This document shows, in pieces, positions 1 through 8,057 of a stretch of 64,000 bases of DNA. The position numbers and the translations under genes were made by a program. Below the pieces are notes generated by a model that did no database searches, was not told where the DNA came from, and was given only the letters and a program-made list of their open reading frames with translations. Source of the stretch: Clostridiales bacterium (lineage in GTDB: Bacteria; Bacillota; Clostridia; Lachnospirales; Lachnospiraceae); NCBI GenBank assembly GCA_021204025.1, contig JAJQAC010000012.1, positions 62,001 to 126,000 of the forward strand. The letters run 5' to 3'. Position 1 is the first letter of the stretch, and every line of letters begins with the position of its first letter.

Positions 1-591
1 GTCGCGATTAATACACAGGCGTTTGGCGGCACGGGAGGTATCCCTGGGCTGACGGCGCCGGAACTCTTTGGCGTCAAGTTGACTAAGATTGCGGCCAGCA
101 ACAAGGGCGGCTATATGATCCTGCTCTTTCTGATCGTATCGGCGGTGGCATACTTTTCCTGGCGTATCGAACATTCGCGCGTCGGCTATGCGTTCGCGGC
201 GATCCGCGAGGATGAGATCGCAGCAGTGGCAATGGGGATCAACGTCCGATATTATAAAGTCCTTGCAATGATGATTTCCGCAGTGATCTGCAGCGTCGCG
301 GGAAGTATTCAGGCGGTATTTGCCAGCATGGTGAGTCCGGAGCTTTTCAGTTCCACCAAGTCCATACAGATCCTGACAATGGTTGTCATCGGCGGACGCA
401 TGAGCATCAAGGGAATGATCCTGGGCGGCGCGCTGCTGACAATCCTGCCGGAGATCTTTCATTCGGTCAAGGATCTCGTCGGATTGAGCTTTGATCCATG
501 GATGATCCTGTATGGTTTCCTGCTTGTAAGCATGATGCGTTTCTGTCCGCAGGGTATCTGGGGCAAAAAAGCGGAGAAAGAAGATGAGTAA
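1..591 (+). CDS. livM: Branched-chain amino acid ABC transporter permease LivM, 5'-truncated by window edge
   Basis: The frame is open from base 1, so this is the C-terminal part of a gene that begins outside the window; the first start-like codon inside it (TTG at 79) is not the real start. About 196 residues are visible. They are hydrophobic, with the LivM-type stretch around GYAFAAIREDEIAAVAMGIN, the cytoplasmic loop that contacts the ATPases, followed by membrane segments and the GGRMSIKGMILGGALL region typical of LivM. Family knowledge: LivM pairs with LivH to form the membrane channel importing leucine, isoleucine and valine. The stop lies 12 bases before livG, and livF follows, which fixes the assignment by context. 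Confidence 0.93.
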   Translation, partial: VAINTQAFGGTGGIPGLTAPELFGVKLTKIAASNKGGYMILLFLIVSAVAYFSWRIEHSRVGYAFAAIREDEIAAVAMGINVRYYKVLAMMISAVICSVAGSIQAVFASMVSPELFSSTKSIQILTMVVIGGRMSIKGMILGGALLTILPEIFHSVKDLVGLSFDPWMILYGFLLVSMMRFCPQGIWGKKAEKEDE

Positions 592-603
592 GGAGGTGGA
601 GAT

Positions 604-1380
604 ATGCTGTTGGAAACAAAGAAAGTGACGAAAGAGTTTGGCGGTCTGAAGGCGAACAGCGAGATTGATTTTCAGATTGGCGAAGCTGAGATCGTGGCCA
701 TTATCGGACCAAACGGTTCCGGCAAGACGACATTCTATAACGTTATCACAGGCATCTCCCCTGCTACTTCCGGGACTGTGATCTTCAAAGGAGAAAATAT
801 TACCCGTATGCAGCCGGAGCGGATCACAAAGCTCGGTATGGCGCGAACCTTTCAGAATATCCGCCTTTTCGGCAATCTGACGGTGGCGGAAAATATCATT
901 ATCGCGCGCCATTGCCGGAGGAAAACGGGAGTTTTTGACGCGTTGGTTCACAGCCGGACACAGAGGGCGGAGGAGCAGGAAAATGAAGAAGCGATCCGCT
1001 CATGTCTGGAGTATGTCGGCATTTATGATAAAAGAGACTGGAAAGCGAAAAATCTGCCTTACGGAATGCAGCGCCGCCTGGAGATTGCCAGGGTGCTGGC
1101 AACGGAACCGAGTCTGATTTTGCTGGATGAGCCGGCGGCCGGGATGAATCCGCATGAGAAGGACGAACTGATGGAGATTATCCGCCGCCTGAAATCAGAG
1201 AAATATTCGATCATCCTGATCGAGCACGCGATGCGGATGGTGATGAACATTGCCGACCGGGTTGTTGTTTTTGACCATGGACAGAAGATCGCGGAAGGAC
1301 TTCCCGGGGAAGTGAAGAATAATCCGCTGGTTATCGAGTCCTACCTGGGAAAGGGGGCGCGGACAGATGGCAATGCTTGA
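604..1380 (+). CDS. livG: Branched-chain amino acid ABC transporter ATPase LivG
   Basis: A 258-residue ABC ATPase. It has Walker A (GPNGSGKTT, near residue 35), the LivG-type signature region NLPYGMQRRLEIARVLA and Walker B LILLDEPAAG, followed by an H-loop histidine in IEHAM. The degenerate PYGMQRR signature in place of LSGGQ and the C-terminal extension are typical of LivG rather than of other ABC ATPases. It energises uptake of branched-chain amino acids together with LivF on the cytoplasmic face. AAGGAGGTGGAG ahead of the ATG supports this start. Its 3' end overlaps livF by 14 bases, suggesting translational coupling. Confidence 0.95.
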   Translation: MLLETKKVTKEFGGLKANSEIDFQIGEAEIVAIIGPNGSGKTTFYNVITGISPATSGTVIFKGENITRMQPERITKLGMARTFQNIRLFGNLTVAENIIIARHCRRKTGVFDALVHSRTQRAEEQENEEAIRSCLEYVGIYDKRDWKAKNLPYGMQRRLEIARVLATEPSLILLDEPAAGMNPHEKDELMEIIRRLKSEKYSIILIEHAMRMVMNIADRVVVFDHGQKIAEGLPGEVKNNPLVIESYLGKGARTDGNA

Positions 1381-2074
1381 AATTCAGAATCGGAACGTTT
1401 ATTACGGAAAGATTCATGCATTAAAGGATTTAAGCCTCTCGGTAGAGCAGGGGGAGATCGTATGTCTGATTGGCGCCAACGGGGCTGGGAAAACAACTTT
1501 GCTGACCTCGGTTATGAACCAGATCCCATCGACAGGCTGCGTATCCTTCGAGGGAAAGGATATCAGCAATGCCGGGACGATGGATATCGTAAACAGCGGC
1601 ATGACGATGGTGCCGGAGGGGCGGCGTGTCTTTGTCCGGACGTCGGTACAGGATAATCTGTTGCTGGGAGCATACAGCCGTAAAGATAAAGAACTGGTAA
1701 AGAAGGATCTCCAGAATATCTATGAGATGTTTCCGAGACTTCTCGAGCGGAAAAATCAGCTGGCCGGGACGCTCTCCGGCGGCGAACAGCAGATGCTGGC
1801 GATGGGCCGCGCATTGATGTCACGCCCGAAACTGTTGCTTCTGGACGAGCCGTCGATGGGGCTTTCCCCGCTTCTGGTGGATCAGGTCTTTGAGACGATT
1901 GTCAGCATCAATCAGAGCGGGACGACGATCCTCCTGGTAGAGCAGAACGCAAATCAGGCGCTGCGCATTGCGAAGCGCGGATATGTGATCGAGACGGGTG
2001 AGATTGTCCTCTCGGATCAGGCGGAAAACCTGCTAGCAAATTCAAAAGTGAAGGAAGCTTATCTGGGCGGATGA
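1367..2074 (+). CDS. livF: Branched-chain amino acid ABC transporter ATPase LivF
   Basis: A 235-residue ABC ATPase of LivF length. Walker A is GANGAGKTT, the signature is LSGGEQQMLAMGRALM and Walker B is LLLLDEPSMGLSP. The SMGLSP sequence and the VEQNAN H-loop are the usual LivF forms. It overlaps the end of livG, so the two ATPases are probably made in equal amounts. It is the last gene of the liv operon: a terminator follows within 10 bases. Specificity for branched-chain amino acids is inferred from the livM-livG-livF order; related Liv-type systems can carry other amides or urea, and the binding protein that would settle this is outside the window. Confidence 0.95.
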   Translation: MAMLEIQNRNVYYGKIHALKDLSLSVEQGEIVCLIGANGAGKTTLLTSVMNQIPSTGCVSFEGKDISNAGTMDIVNSGMTMVPEGRRVFVRTSVQDNLLLGAYSRKDKELVKKDLQNIYEMFPRLLERKNQLAGTLSGGEQQMLAMGRALMSRPKLLLLDEPSMGLSPLLVDQVFETIVSINQSGTTILLVEQNANQALRIAKRGYVIETGEIVLSDQAENLLANSKVKEAYLGG

Positions 2075-2081
2075 TGGTTCA

Positions 2082-2128
2082 CTGCGGGTATTGGAGCGCA
2101 AGAGCGCCTGATATTCGCAGCTTTTTAT
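2082..2128 (+). terminator. Rho-independent terminator after livF
   Basis: CTGCG-rich arms around 2082-2099 pair, with several G-U pairs, with GCGCCTGATATTCGCAG ending at 2120. A CTTTTTATT run follows. Confidence 0.7.
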
Positions 2129-2232
2129 TGTTTTGAAAATGATATCTTGTCAATCGATGTAAATAGTTACAAGAACTGAGCATCAAAATTGTGAAACCTG
2201 GCAGAACTTTTTCGGAAAAGTGCGGTTGATAT

Positions 2233-2261
2233 TTGACGAAAATGTCAATATGTGCTAAGAT
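2233..2261 (+). promoter_or_regulatory. Promoter of tagaturonate reductase gene with overlapping palindrome
   Basis: A -35 TTGACG (2233-2238), 17-base spacer and -10 TAAGAT (2256-2261) lie about 55 bases upstream of the start codon. The -35 is one arm of the inverted repeat TTGAC-N6-GTCAA (2233-2248), which would place a repressor over the polymerase site. Which regulator binds is unknown. Confidence 0.6.
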
Positions 2262-2318
2262 AAAACCACGAAACCATGATAACTGTATTATGTATTTTAT
2301 TTTGGAGGTAAATGGCAG

Positions 2319-3818
2319 ATGGATCGTTTGAATTACGAAGTGCTGGAAAAGACCGGTTACGATGGCTATATCTTAAAGGAGGCTCCGGAGAAGATCCTTC
2401 AGTTTGGTGAGGGAAATTTTCTTCGTGCGTTTGTGGATTACTGGTTTGATCTGGCAAATGAAAAGGCAGGATTTAACGGCAAGGCGGTGCTGGTGCAGCC
2501 GATCGCTCCGGGTCTCGCGAAGATGATCAATGAGCAGGAGGGTCTCTATACCCTGTATCTGCGCGGCAGTGAAAAGGGAGTTAAGATTGATGACAAGAGA
2601 GTCATCTCCAGTGTGAGCCGCTGCCTGAATCCTTATGAACAGGCGGATTATGACGCGATGATGGAAGTTGCGGCAAGCGACGACCTGGAAATTATTGTAT
2701 CGAATACGACGGAAGCAGGTATCCAGTATGACCCGAGTTGTAAGCTGGAGGATGTTCCGGCGTCGAGCTTCCCGGGCAAGCTGACACAGGTTCTGTATCA
2801 TCGTTTCAAGGCCGGCAAACCGGGCATCCTGATGCTGGCGTGTGAGCTGATCGATAATAACGGCAAAGAGCTTTTAAAGTGCGTCAATCAGTACATCGAG
2901 CAGTGGGGACTGGAAGATGCGTTTAAGGATTATGTGAATAAAGACTGTACATTCTGTGGTTCTCTGGTGGATCGTATCGTACCGGGCCGGATCCGCGACG
3001 CGAAGGAAGTTGCTGAACTGGAAGAAAAGCATGGTTATGCAGATCCGCTTCTGGATGTCGGCGAGGTATTCGGCGTATGGGTGATCGAGGGCGACGAGTC
3101 TCTCAACGATGTACTTCCGTTCCGCAAAGCCGGTCTGGAAGACAAGGTATTTGTAACTCCGGATATGAGTCCGTATAAGAAGCGCAAAGTCCGTATCTTA
3201 AACGGCGCGCATACCGGTTTTGTGCTGGGAGCTTATCTGGCCGGTGAGAATATCGTCCGCGACTGCATGAACGATGAAGTGATTAAGGGCTTTATGAATA
3301 AGATGCTTTATGATGAAGTAATCCCGACTCTTCCGCTGGACAAGGACGATCTGATGAACTTCGCGTCTGCAGTGCAGGATCGTTTTAATAACCCGTTCGT
3401 TAACCACGAGCTGATGAGTATTTCTCTGAACTCCACATCCAAGTGGAAAGCGCGCAATATGCCGTCGTTCCTAGGATACATTGAGGAGAAAGGTGAATTG
3501 CCGCCATGCCTGACGATGTCGCTGGCTGCTTATATCGCATTCTACAGCAATGACATCCAGGCATTGACAGATGCCGGTCTGGTCTGCAAACGTCCGGCAG
3601 GCAATGAGTATACGATAAGCGACGACCGCTGGGCACTTGAATTCTATTATGCACATAAGGATGACAGTGAAGAAGCTCTGGTGAAGGCCGTTCTGACCAA
3701 TAAGCAGATGTGGGATCAGGATCTTACTGAGATCGCGGGTCTTGAGGCTGCGGTAGTGGCGGATCTCAAGAAGATTCGCACAGAGGGCGCGAAGGCTGCC
3801 TATGCAAGCTGCCTGTAA
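2319..3818 (+). CDS. uxaB: Tagaturonate reductase (altronate oxidoreductase)
   Basis: A 499-residue protein of the polyol-specific long-chain dehydrogenase family (mannitol dehydrogenase superfamily). The N-terminal FGEGNFLRAFVDYW nucleotide-binding region and the VSNTTEAGI segment are characteristic of UxaB, as are LMLACELIDNNG and the later KVRILNGAHTG motif, whose Lys and Asn-x-x-His are the family's catalytic residues. UxaB reduces tagaturonate to altronate with NADH in galacturonate breakdown, in the cytoplasm. GGAGG 11 bases before the ATG supports the start. The gene stands alone between its own promoter and a strong terminator; no uxaA or uxaC is adjacent. A fructuronate reductase is the main alternative, but the N-terminal sequence favours UxaB. 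Confidence 0.88.
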   Translation: MDRLNYEVLEKTGYDGYILKEAPEKILQFGEGNFLRAFVDYWFDLANEKAGFNGKAVLVQPIAPGLAKMINEQEGLYTLYLRGSEKGVKIDDKRVISSVSRCLNPYEQADYDAMMEVAASDDLEIIVSNTTEAGIQYDPSCKLEDVPASSFPGKLTQVLYHRFKAGKPGILMLACELIDNNGKELLKCVNQYIEQWGLEDAFKDYVNKDCTFCGSLVDRIVPGRIRDAKEVAELEEKHGYADPLLDVGEVFGVWVIEGDESLNDVLPFRKAGLEDKVFVTPDMSPYKKRKVRILNGAHTGFVLGAYLAGENIVRDCMNDEVIKGFMNKMLYDEVIPTLPLDKDDLMNFASAVQDRFNNPFVNHELMSISLNSTSKWKARNMPSFLGYIEEKGELPPCLTMSLAAYIAFYSNDIQALTDAGLVCKRPAGNEYTISDDRWALEFYYAHKDDSEEALVKAVLTNKQMWDQDLTEIAGLEAAVVADLKKIRTEGAKAAYASCL

Positions 3819-3880
3819 GGGGAATAAGGCGTAAAATCTGAAAAAGAACCTAAGATAAAAACTACATAAACGAGATAAGT

Positions 3881-3925
3881 AAAAAGGCTGTTCGGAAGGA
3901 GAAAAAACTCGAGAACAGCCTTTTT
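3881..3925. terminator. Bidirectional Rho-independent terminator
   Basis: AAAAAGGCTGTTC (3881-3893) pairs perfectly with GAACAGCCTTTTT (3913-3925). The A-run and T-run make it functional for the uxaB transcript and, in reverse, for the opposing LysR gene at 4131-5030. Confidence 0.9.
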
Positions 3926-3926
3926 C

Positions 3927-4100
3927 ATCTTATAGGAAAGTTCATCCTATAAGATAAAAAGCCCTCCGGGCGGGGCGCTGAGCGCCAGTGGCGCTCGTTC
4001 AGCGCCGACCGAAACGGAGTGTAGAGCGCACTCGCGCGTAGGGAATTATGTCGCTGAAGCGACCGCGCTCGGCGCGAGAATGCGCTAAAGCGCATTCTTT
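3927..4100 (+). repeat. Family A dispersed repeat, copy 1
   Basis: This fills most of the gap of just over 300 bases between the two convergent genes. It begins with a perfect 11-bp hairpin (ATCTTATAGGA / TCCTATAAGAT, 3927-3955), then AAAAAGCCCTCCGGGCGG. A middle module follows with the hairpin GAGCGCCA-G-TGGCGCTC and the text GACCGAAACGGAGTGTAGAG, then a TAGGGAATTATGTCGCTGAAG block, and it ends in the hairpin GAATGCGC-TAAA-GCGCATTC (4079-4098). Related copies are at 35321, 43421 and 62678. It has no coding potential, and in this copy it starts one base after a terminator. Confidence 0.85.
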
Positions 4101-4130
4101 ATTCTGGTGAAAACATAGCGCCGGACCGGA

Positions 4131-5030
4131 TTAGCTTTTACATAATCCGGTCGCGTCAAAGATTGAGACCAGCAGCTTCAGCATATATTTCATCGGCTCC
4201 GACAGAGTGATGGTCTTCGGGTAGGCTGCGACAACAAAGAAGCTGATCGGAGGCCGGAGAGAAAAGGTGCGGAAGGAGTCTTCCTTCTGGATTGTATAAC
4301 CGGGGAGAAAGCCGTCGCCCAGGCTTCGGTTTAACATATAGCGGCGGGAGACATTGTTGTCGAGCTCGCAGAGGACGCGGGGGCGGATGTTCATCTGACG
4401 GAGAGCCTGTTCCTCCATGTCGCGGGACTGGGAGGGCGCAGGGCTCAGGATAAAGTAATCATCGCAGAGCGTCTCATAGTCTTCCGGACTCTGAAAATCC
4501 CTGTGACTGGCAAGCGAGGGGTGATTTTCCGGCAGGGAAAGTAGCAGCTCGTTTTTCGACAGGGGAAGATACTCCAGGGTGCTGTGTTCCAGGGACTGAG
4601 TTAAGAGAACAGCGATATCCATTCGTCCCATGACCAGGGCCTCTTTTGCGACCGGCGTATTGCATCGCCGGGTAATCAGTTCGATATGCGGATATTTCTC
4701 GCGAAAGGCAGGGATGCATTCCATGGCGAGGGAAGTAGCGCAGCCGAAGCGGAGCGTATCTGCAGTGTTACGTTTCATATTGGCGATTTTCTGCAGTGCG
4801 TCCTGCTTGATACGCAGGATGGATTGACCGCCGTTGATATAGATACGGCCGGCATCAGTAATGGTGAGACCGTTATTTTCCCGTTTAAAGAGAGGAGTTC
4901 CGAGCTCTTCTTCTAATTTTTTTAACCGCTGGCTGAGAGCCGGCTGGGTGAGATATAATCTTTCGGCTGCTTTGCTGAGATTTTTTTCTTCCGCGATCGC
5001 GATGATGTATTCGATAATCTTAGTATCCAT
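4131..5030 (-). CDS. LysR-family transcriptional regulator
   Basis: A 299-residue protein of normal LysR length. The N-terminal winged helix-turn-helix covers residues 1-60 (KNLSKAAERLYLTQPALSQRLKKLEEELG), with an effector-binding domain from about residue 90. GGAG lies 7 bases before the ATG. It is transcribed toward uxaB and ends close to repeat copy 1. The next gene upstream is another LysR regulator on the same strand, so the pair may be co-transcribed. The target and ligand are unknown; the adjacent tricarboxylate-transporter operon is a possible target, but the divergent LysR at 5084-6085 is the better candidate for that role. Confidence 0.9.
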   Translation of the reverse strand: MDTKIIEYIIAIAEEKNLSKAAERLYLTQPALSQRLKKLEEELGTPLFKRENNGLTITDAGRIYINGGQSILRIKQDALQKIANMKRNTADTLRFGCATSLAMECIPAFREKYPHIELITRRCNTPVAKEALVMGRMDIAVLLTQSLEHSTLEYLPLSKNELLLSLPENHPSLASHRDFQSPEDYETLCDDYFILSPAPSQSRDMEEQALRQMNIRPRVLCELDNNVSRRYMLNRSLGDGFLPGYTIQKEDSFRTFSLRPPISFFVVAAYPKTITLSEPMKYMLKLLVSIFDATGLCKS

Positions 5031-5083
5031 AACATTCTCCGTGGTTTTATTTGTTTTTTGGTTAGCTGGTCATCACTGAGCGA

Positions 5084-6085
5084 TTACGACAGGTTCAGGA
5101 TCTGCCGGTATGAGTGTTCTGTAATGTGAAATTCATCCATGATCTCTTTTGCCAGAGGAGAAGGGCTGAACCGGTAAAATTTTTCTGAGAACTGAGCGCC
5201 GAAATTTAACGCGATCAGATATCGTTCCTCTTCCGAGAGAACATGATCTTTGGCAGTCATGACAGACATATGCATAGAATAATTCGGCTTTAGGAGGAAA
5301 TAAACCAGATTTTTGGACGGTTCGATATGTGCGCGCGGCAAAAGCGAGACGCCGGCGCCGTTTTGCGCTATATTTTTTAGGATCAGGTTATTGTCAGATT
5401 CATATACAATTGTGGGCCGGGCTTTCAGCTGTCTCATGATAATGTCGAAAAGTTCGCGGATGGTGGAGCCTTTTTCTCCGATCAGAAAGGGAGTATCCAG
5501 GAAACGCTCGATCTCAATCCGGGACAAACGTTCGAGATCGGGACTTGCAAGGTGAGCCAGCGGGTGAAAGGCCGGTACGAAAAGAACCAGATCCTCTTCG
5601 TGGGAGGTAATATGAAAGACATTGTCATCCTCAAGTTCCAGACAGGTGCGGAGCGCAAAGTCAACGGAGTGATTTACGGTAGCCTGATAGAGCTCCCGCG
5701 GATAGTGCTCCTGAAACTGGATCGTGACATGCGGATAGCGTTTGTGAAAATATGGGAATATACGCGAGATTGAGATCGCGCCGCGCAACGGCGTTACGCC
5801 GATGGTGATCGTTTTCTGTGTCTGGCCTGACAGGGAGGCGATCGTCTGATAGGTCTGTTCTTTGACGTCGATGATGCGTCTCGCCGCGTCGATGTAGATA
5901 TTCCCCGCGGCGGTAGGGATGAGCTGCTTTTTATGGCGCAGAAAGAGTTCGGTATCCAAATCGGACTCTAATTCCGCAAGGTATTTGCTGAGTGCGGGCT
6001 GTGAAACGTTAAGTGCCGCGGCTGCCTGCGAGAGGTTTCCGTGTTCCGCAATGGACAGGATATAGGAAAGCTGGCGGGTATTCAT
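5084..6085 (-). CDS. LysR-family regulator divergent from the tctCBA operon
   Basis: The annotated start is the ATG at 6085 (MNTRQLSYILSIAEHGNLSQ), because AGGAGG lies 5 bases before it; an in-frame ATG five codons upstream would lack this site. The product has 333 residues: helix-turn-helix at 1-60 and a substrate-binding-like domain from about residue 90. It is divergently transcribed from the transporter operon starting at 6300, with a palindrome and promoter between them, the usual layout for a LysR activator of the neighbouring operon. Inference: it senses the transported carboxylate or a breakdown product. The tail beyond residue 300 is longer than in most family members. Confidence 0.88.
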   Translation of the reverse strand: MNTRQLSYILSIAEHGNLSQAAAALNVSQPALSKYLAELESDLDTELFLRHKKQLIPTAAGNIYIDAARRIIDVKEQTYQTIASLSGQTQKTITIGVTPLRGAISISRIFPYFHKRYPHVTIQFQEHYPRELYQATVNHSVDFALRTCLELEDDNVFHITSHEEDLVLFVPAFHPLAHLASPDLERLSRIEIERFLDTPFLIGEKGSTIRELFDIIMRQLKARPTIVYESDNNLILKNIAQNGAGVSLLPRAHIEPSKNLVYFLLKPNYSMHMSVMTAKDHVLSEEERYLIALNFGAQFSEKFYRFSPSPLAKEIMDEFHITEHSYRQILNLS

Positions 6086-6123
6086 AATGCCTCCTGACAT
6101 AAACGAGAATAAAATAACTTTTT

Positions 6124-6179
6124 CTTATATGATATATAAGATTAACCTGTTTGTCAATAAGACAATTTTGCGTTATACT
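6124..6179 (+). promoter_or_regulatory. LysR box and promoter of the tctC operon
   Basis: The palindrome CTTATA-N5-TATAAG (6124-6140) is centred about 19 bases before a -35 TTGTCA (6151-6156), which is followed by a 17-base spacer and -10 TATACT (6174-6179). The same box-to-promoter geometry is seen at three promoters of another LysR set further on. It lies between the divergent LysR gene and tctC. Confidence 0.7.
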
Positions 6180-6299
6180 ACAATCACAACAGACGGAAAA
6201 AGGCCAATTTCAATCGTCAGAAGTGAAACATATAATAATTAGTTATAATAACTTATAATTATTTATTATGAATCATTAAGAAAAGGGAGACAAAGAAAA

Positions 6300-7403
6300 A
6301 TGAAAAAGAACAGAATTTTAGCAGCAGTGATGGCAGCGTCTCTGGCGGCAATCAGCCTGGCAGGATGTTCCTCGGACAGTGAGACGGCGGCAACGACCGC
6401 AGCGGCGACAGCAGCGGCGGCAGACAGCGGTTCTTCTGACAGTGGGGAAGCAGCGGCAGCAGATGGTTCCGCGTGGGCTTCGGGCAGCAATGTCTATGTA
6501 GACGTACCGGCAAAAGCGGGCGGCGGCACCGATCTTTATACCCGTTATCTGACTCAGGCTCTCGGCGAGGTTTGCCCGGGTGTTAATTTCATCGTAAATA
6601 ACTATGATACCAGTGAAGTCGGCATGGAGCATGTGAAGAACGCGGATCCGGACGGACTGACTCTCGGCACCTGCCACGGCGGCGCGATCATCCAGTATCT
6701 GTGCGGTTCTTCTGAGGTTAATATCAAAGATGATCTGAAGGTAGTCGGTATCATGAACGTGGGCGGTCCGCAGGCAATCATCGCCAATCCGGGCGCTCCT
6801 TATACCAACTTTGCGGAACTTGGTGAGTATATCAAGGCTAATCCGGGCGATGTCGTGATCGGATGCTCTCTGGGCGGTACGACACAGGTTCTCTTTACCG
6901 CATTAGTTGAGGCTCTGGTAGGTGATACTAGCCTGGTGAACTTTGTACAGTGTTCTTCTGAGGTGGATAAGCTGACGAACGTTGCTTCGAATGCAATCAA
7001 CATTGCAAACTGCTCGATCCCGAACGCATTGTCCTATGACGCGGACGGCAAGCTGACTGTCCTTGGCAGCCTTGGTCCGCAGGTCGCGACGCTGGAGAGT
7101 ATGAGTGAACTGGTTGGCAGCGAGCTGGATGAGAAGTTCGCAACGACTCTTGAGCAGGGAGTTGACGTGAGCTGGGACTCCAACTACTATGTACTGGCTC
7201 CGAAGGATACGCCGGATGAGGTCTGCGAGGCGATCAATGCGGCAATTATGAAAGCATGCGAGACTCAGTCCTATATCGACGGCAATAATCAGATGGCCAC
7301 CTATGTTTCCGCTATCGATTATCAGGGTTCCATCGACGCTCTGGCAGCTGAGTGGGAGATGCAGGATGGGCTGACCACCTCTATGGGTCTGAAGATTCGC
7401 TGA
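6300..7403 (+). CDS. tctC: Tripartite tricarboxylate transporter substrate-binding lipoprotein (TctC family)
   Basis: A 367-residue exported lipoprotein. Its signal peptide ends in LAGC with the lipidated Cys at residue 23, followed by an Ala/Thr/Ser/Glu-rich linker to about residue 60. The body has the TctC/Bug-type pattern: PAKAGGGTDLYTRYL after the linker, then YIKANPGDVVIGCSLGGT and YYVLAPKDTPDEVCEAIN. TctC captures a carboxylate outside the membrane and delivers it to the TctAB channel, which is ion-gradient driven. The ligand cannot be read from sequence; citrate is only the founding example. tctB and tctA follow, and an internal terminator after this gene probably keeps the binding protein more abundant than the membrane parts. 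Confidence 0.9.
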   Translation: MKKNRILAAVMAASLAAISLAGCSSDSETAATTAAATAAAADSGSSDSGEAAAADGSAWASGSNVYVDVPAKAGGGTDLYTRYLTQALGEVCPGVNFIVNNYDTSEVGMEHVKNADPDGLTLGTCHGGAIIQYLCGSSEVNIKDDLKVVGIMNVGGPQAIIANPGAPYTNFAELGEYIKANPGDVVIGCSLGGTTQVLFTALVEALVGDTSLVNFVQCSSEVDKLTNVASNAINIANCSIPNALSYDADGKLTVLGSLGPQVATLESMSELVGSELDEKFATTLEQGVDVSWDSNYYVLAPKDTPDEVCEAINAAIMKACETQSYIDGNNQMATYVSAIDYQGSIDALAAEWEMQDGLTTSMGLKIR

Positions 7404-7455
7404 TCACAATCCTGAACGTGATCAGATTCACTGATTTGTAAAGAATGATAAACTG

Positions 7456-7491
7456 TCCGGCTGTCCGATCGGATCGGCCAGCCGGATTTTT
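7456..7491 (+). terminator. Intra-operon terminator between tctC and tctB
   Basis: TCCGGCTG (7456-7463) pairs with CAGCCGGA (7479-7486), followed by TTTTT. As tctB and tctA show no obvious promoter of their own, this is best read as a partial terminator lowering transporter expression relative to the binding protein. Confidence 0.8.
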
Positions 7492-7536
7492 GTACCCAAT
7501 TTTACGAAAATTCATGGGAAAAGAGGTTGTGCTTAA

Positions 7537-8040
7537 ATGAAGAAAATAAACCGTACCTATGTGATGGGTGTTGTATTTATCTTTTTTGCCCTGTTTGTCT
7601 TCTGGCAGACAGGAAAGATTCCGGAGAGGCTGGTATCCAATGAGCCGGGGCCGAAGCTGTTTCCTTATATCTCAGCGATCGGCATGATCGTGATGGCGGT
7701 ACTCTCAATGGTGATCGATGGCCGCAAGGAGGCTGAGGAAAATCGGGCGGGAGCGGCTCCGTATCTTGACAATGCAGGCTGGAAGCGGCTGGTGCTGATC
7801 TTTATGGAGTGTGTCGTCTTCTGTATTGCGATGAATTACATCGGTTTCTGGATTGTCTCGATGGTGGGCATGATGATGTATATCTGCACTCTGAAATCCG
7901 GCAAAAAGATCAACCTGGTTTTTGCGATTGTGCTGAGTATCGCTCTTGGCAGTCTCTGTTACTTCGGTTTTACGAAGGGCTTCGCGATCCCGCTGCCGAA
8001 GGGAGCCATCTGGTCTAAGATTGGCATCAAGATGCCGTGA
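7537..8040 (+). CDS. tctB: Tripartite tricarboxylate transporter small membrane subunit (TctB family)
   Basis: A 167-residue membrane protein with four predicted hydrophobic segments (about residues 8-24, 45-62, 83-116 as a paired helix region, and 125-150), which is the TctB layout. The first helix is followed by a GPKLFPYISAIG stretch common in this family. TctB is the poorly conserved small subunit that pairs with TctA in the membrane. It is assigned mostly by its place between the binding protein and tctA, together with size and topology. An AAGAGG ribosome site precedes the ATG, and the stop is 17 bases from the next start. Confidence 0.85.
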   Translation: MKKINRTYVMGVVFIFFALFVFWQTGKIPERLVSNEPGPKLFPYISAIGMIVMAVLSMVIDGRKEAEENRAGAAPYLDNAGWKRLVLIFMECVVFCIAMNYIGFWIVSMVGMMMYICTLKSGKKINLVFAIVLSIALGSLCYFGFTKGFAIPLPKGAIWSKIGIKMP

Positions 8041-8057
8041 TAAGGAGGTAAATACAT

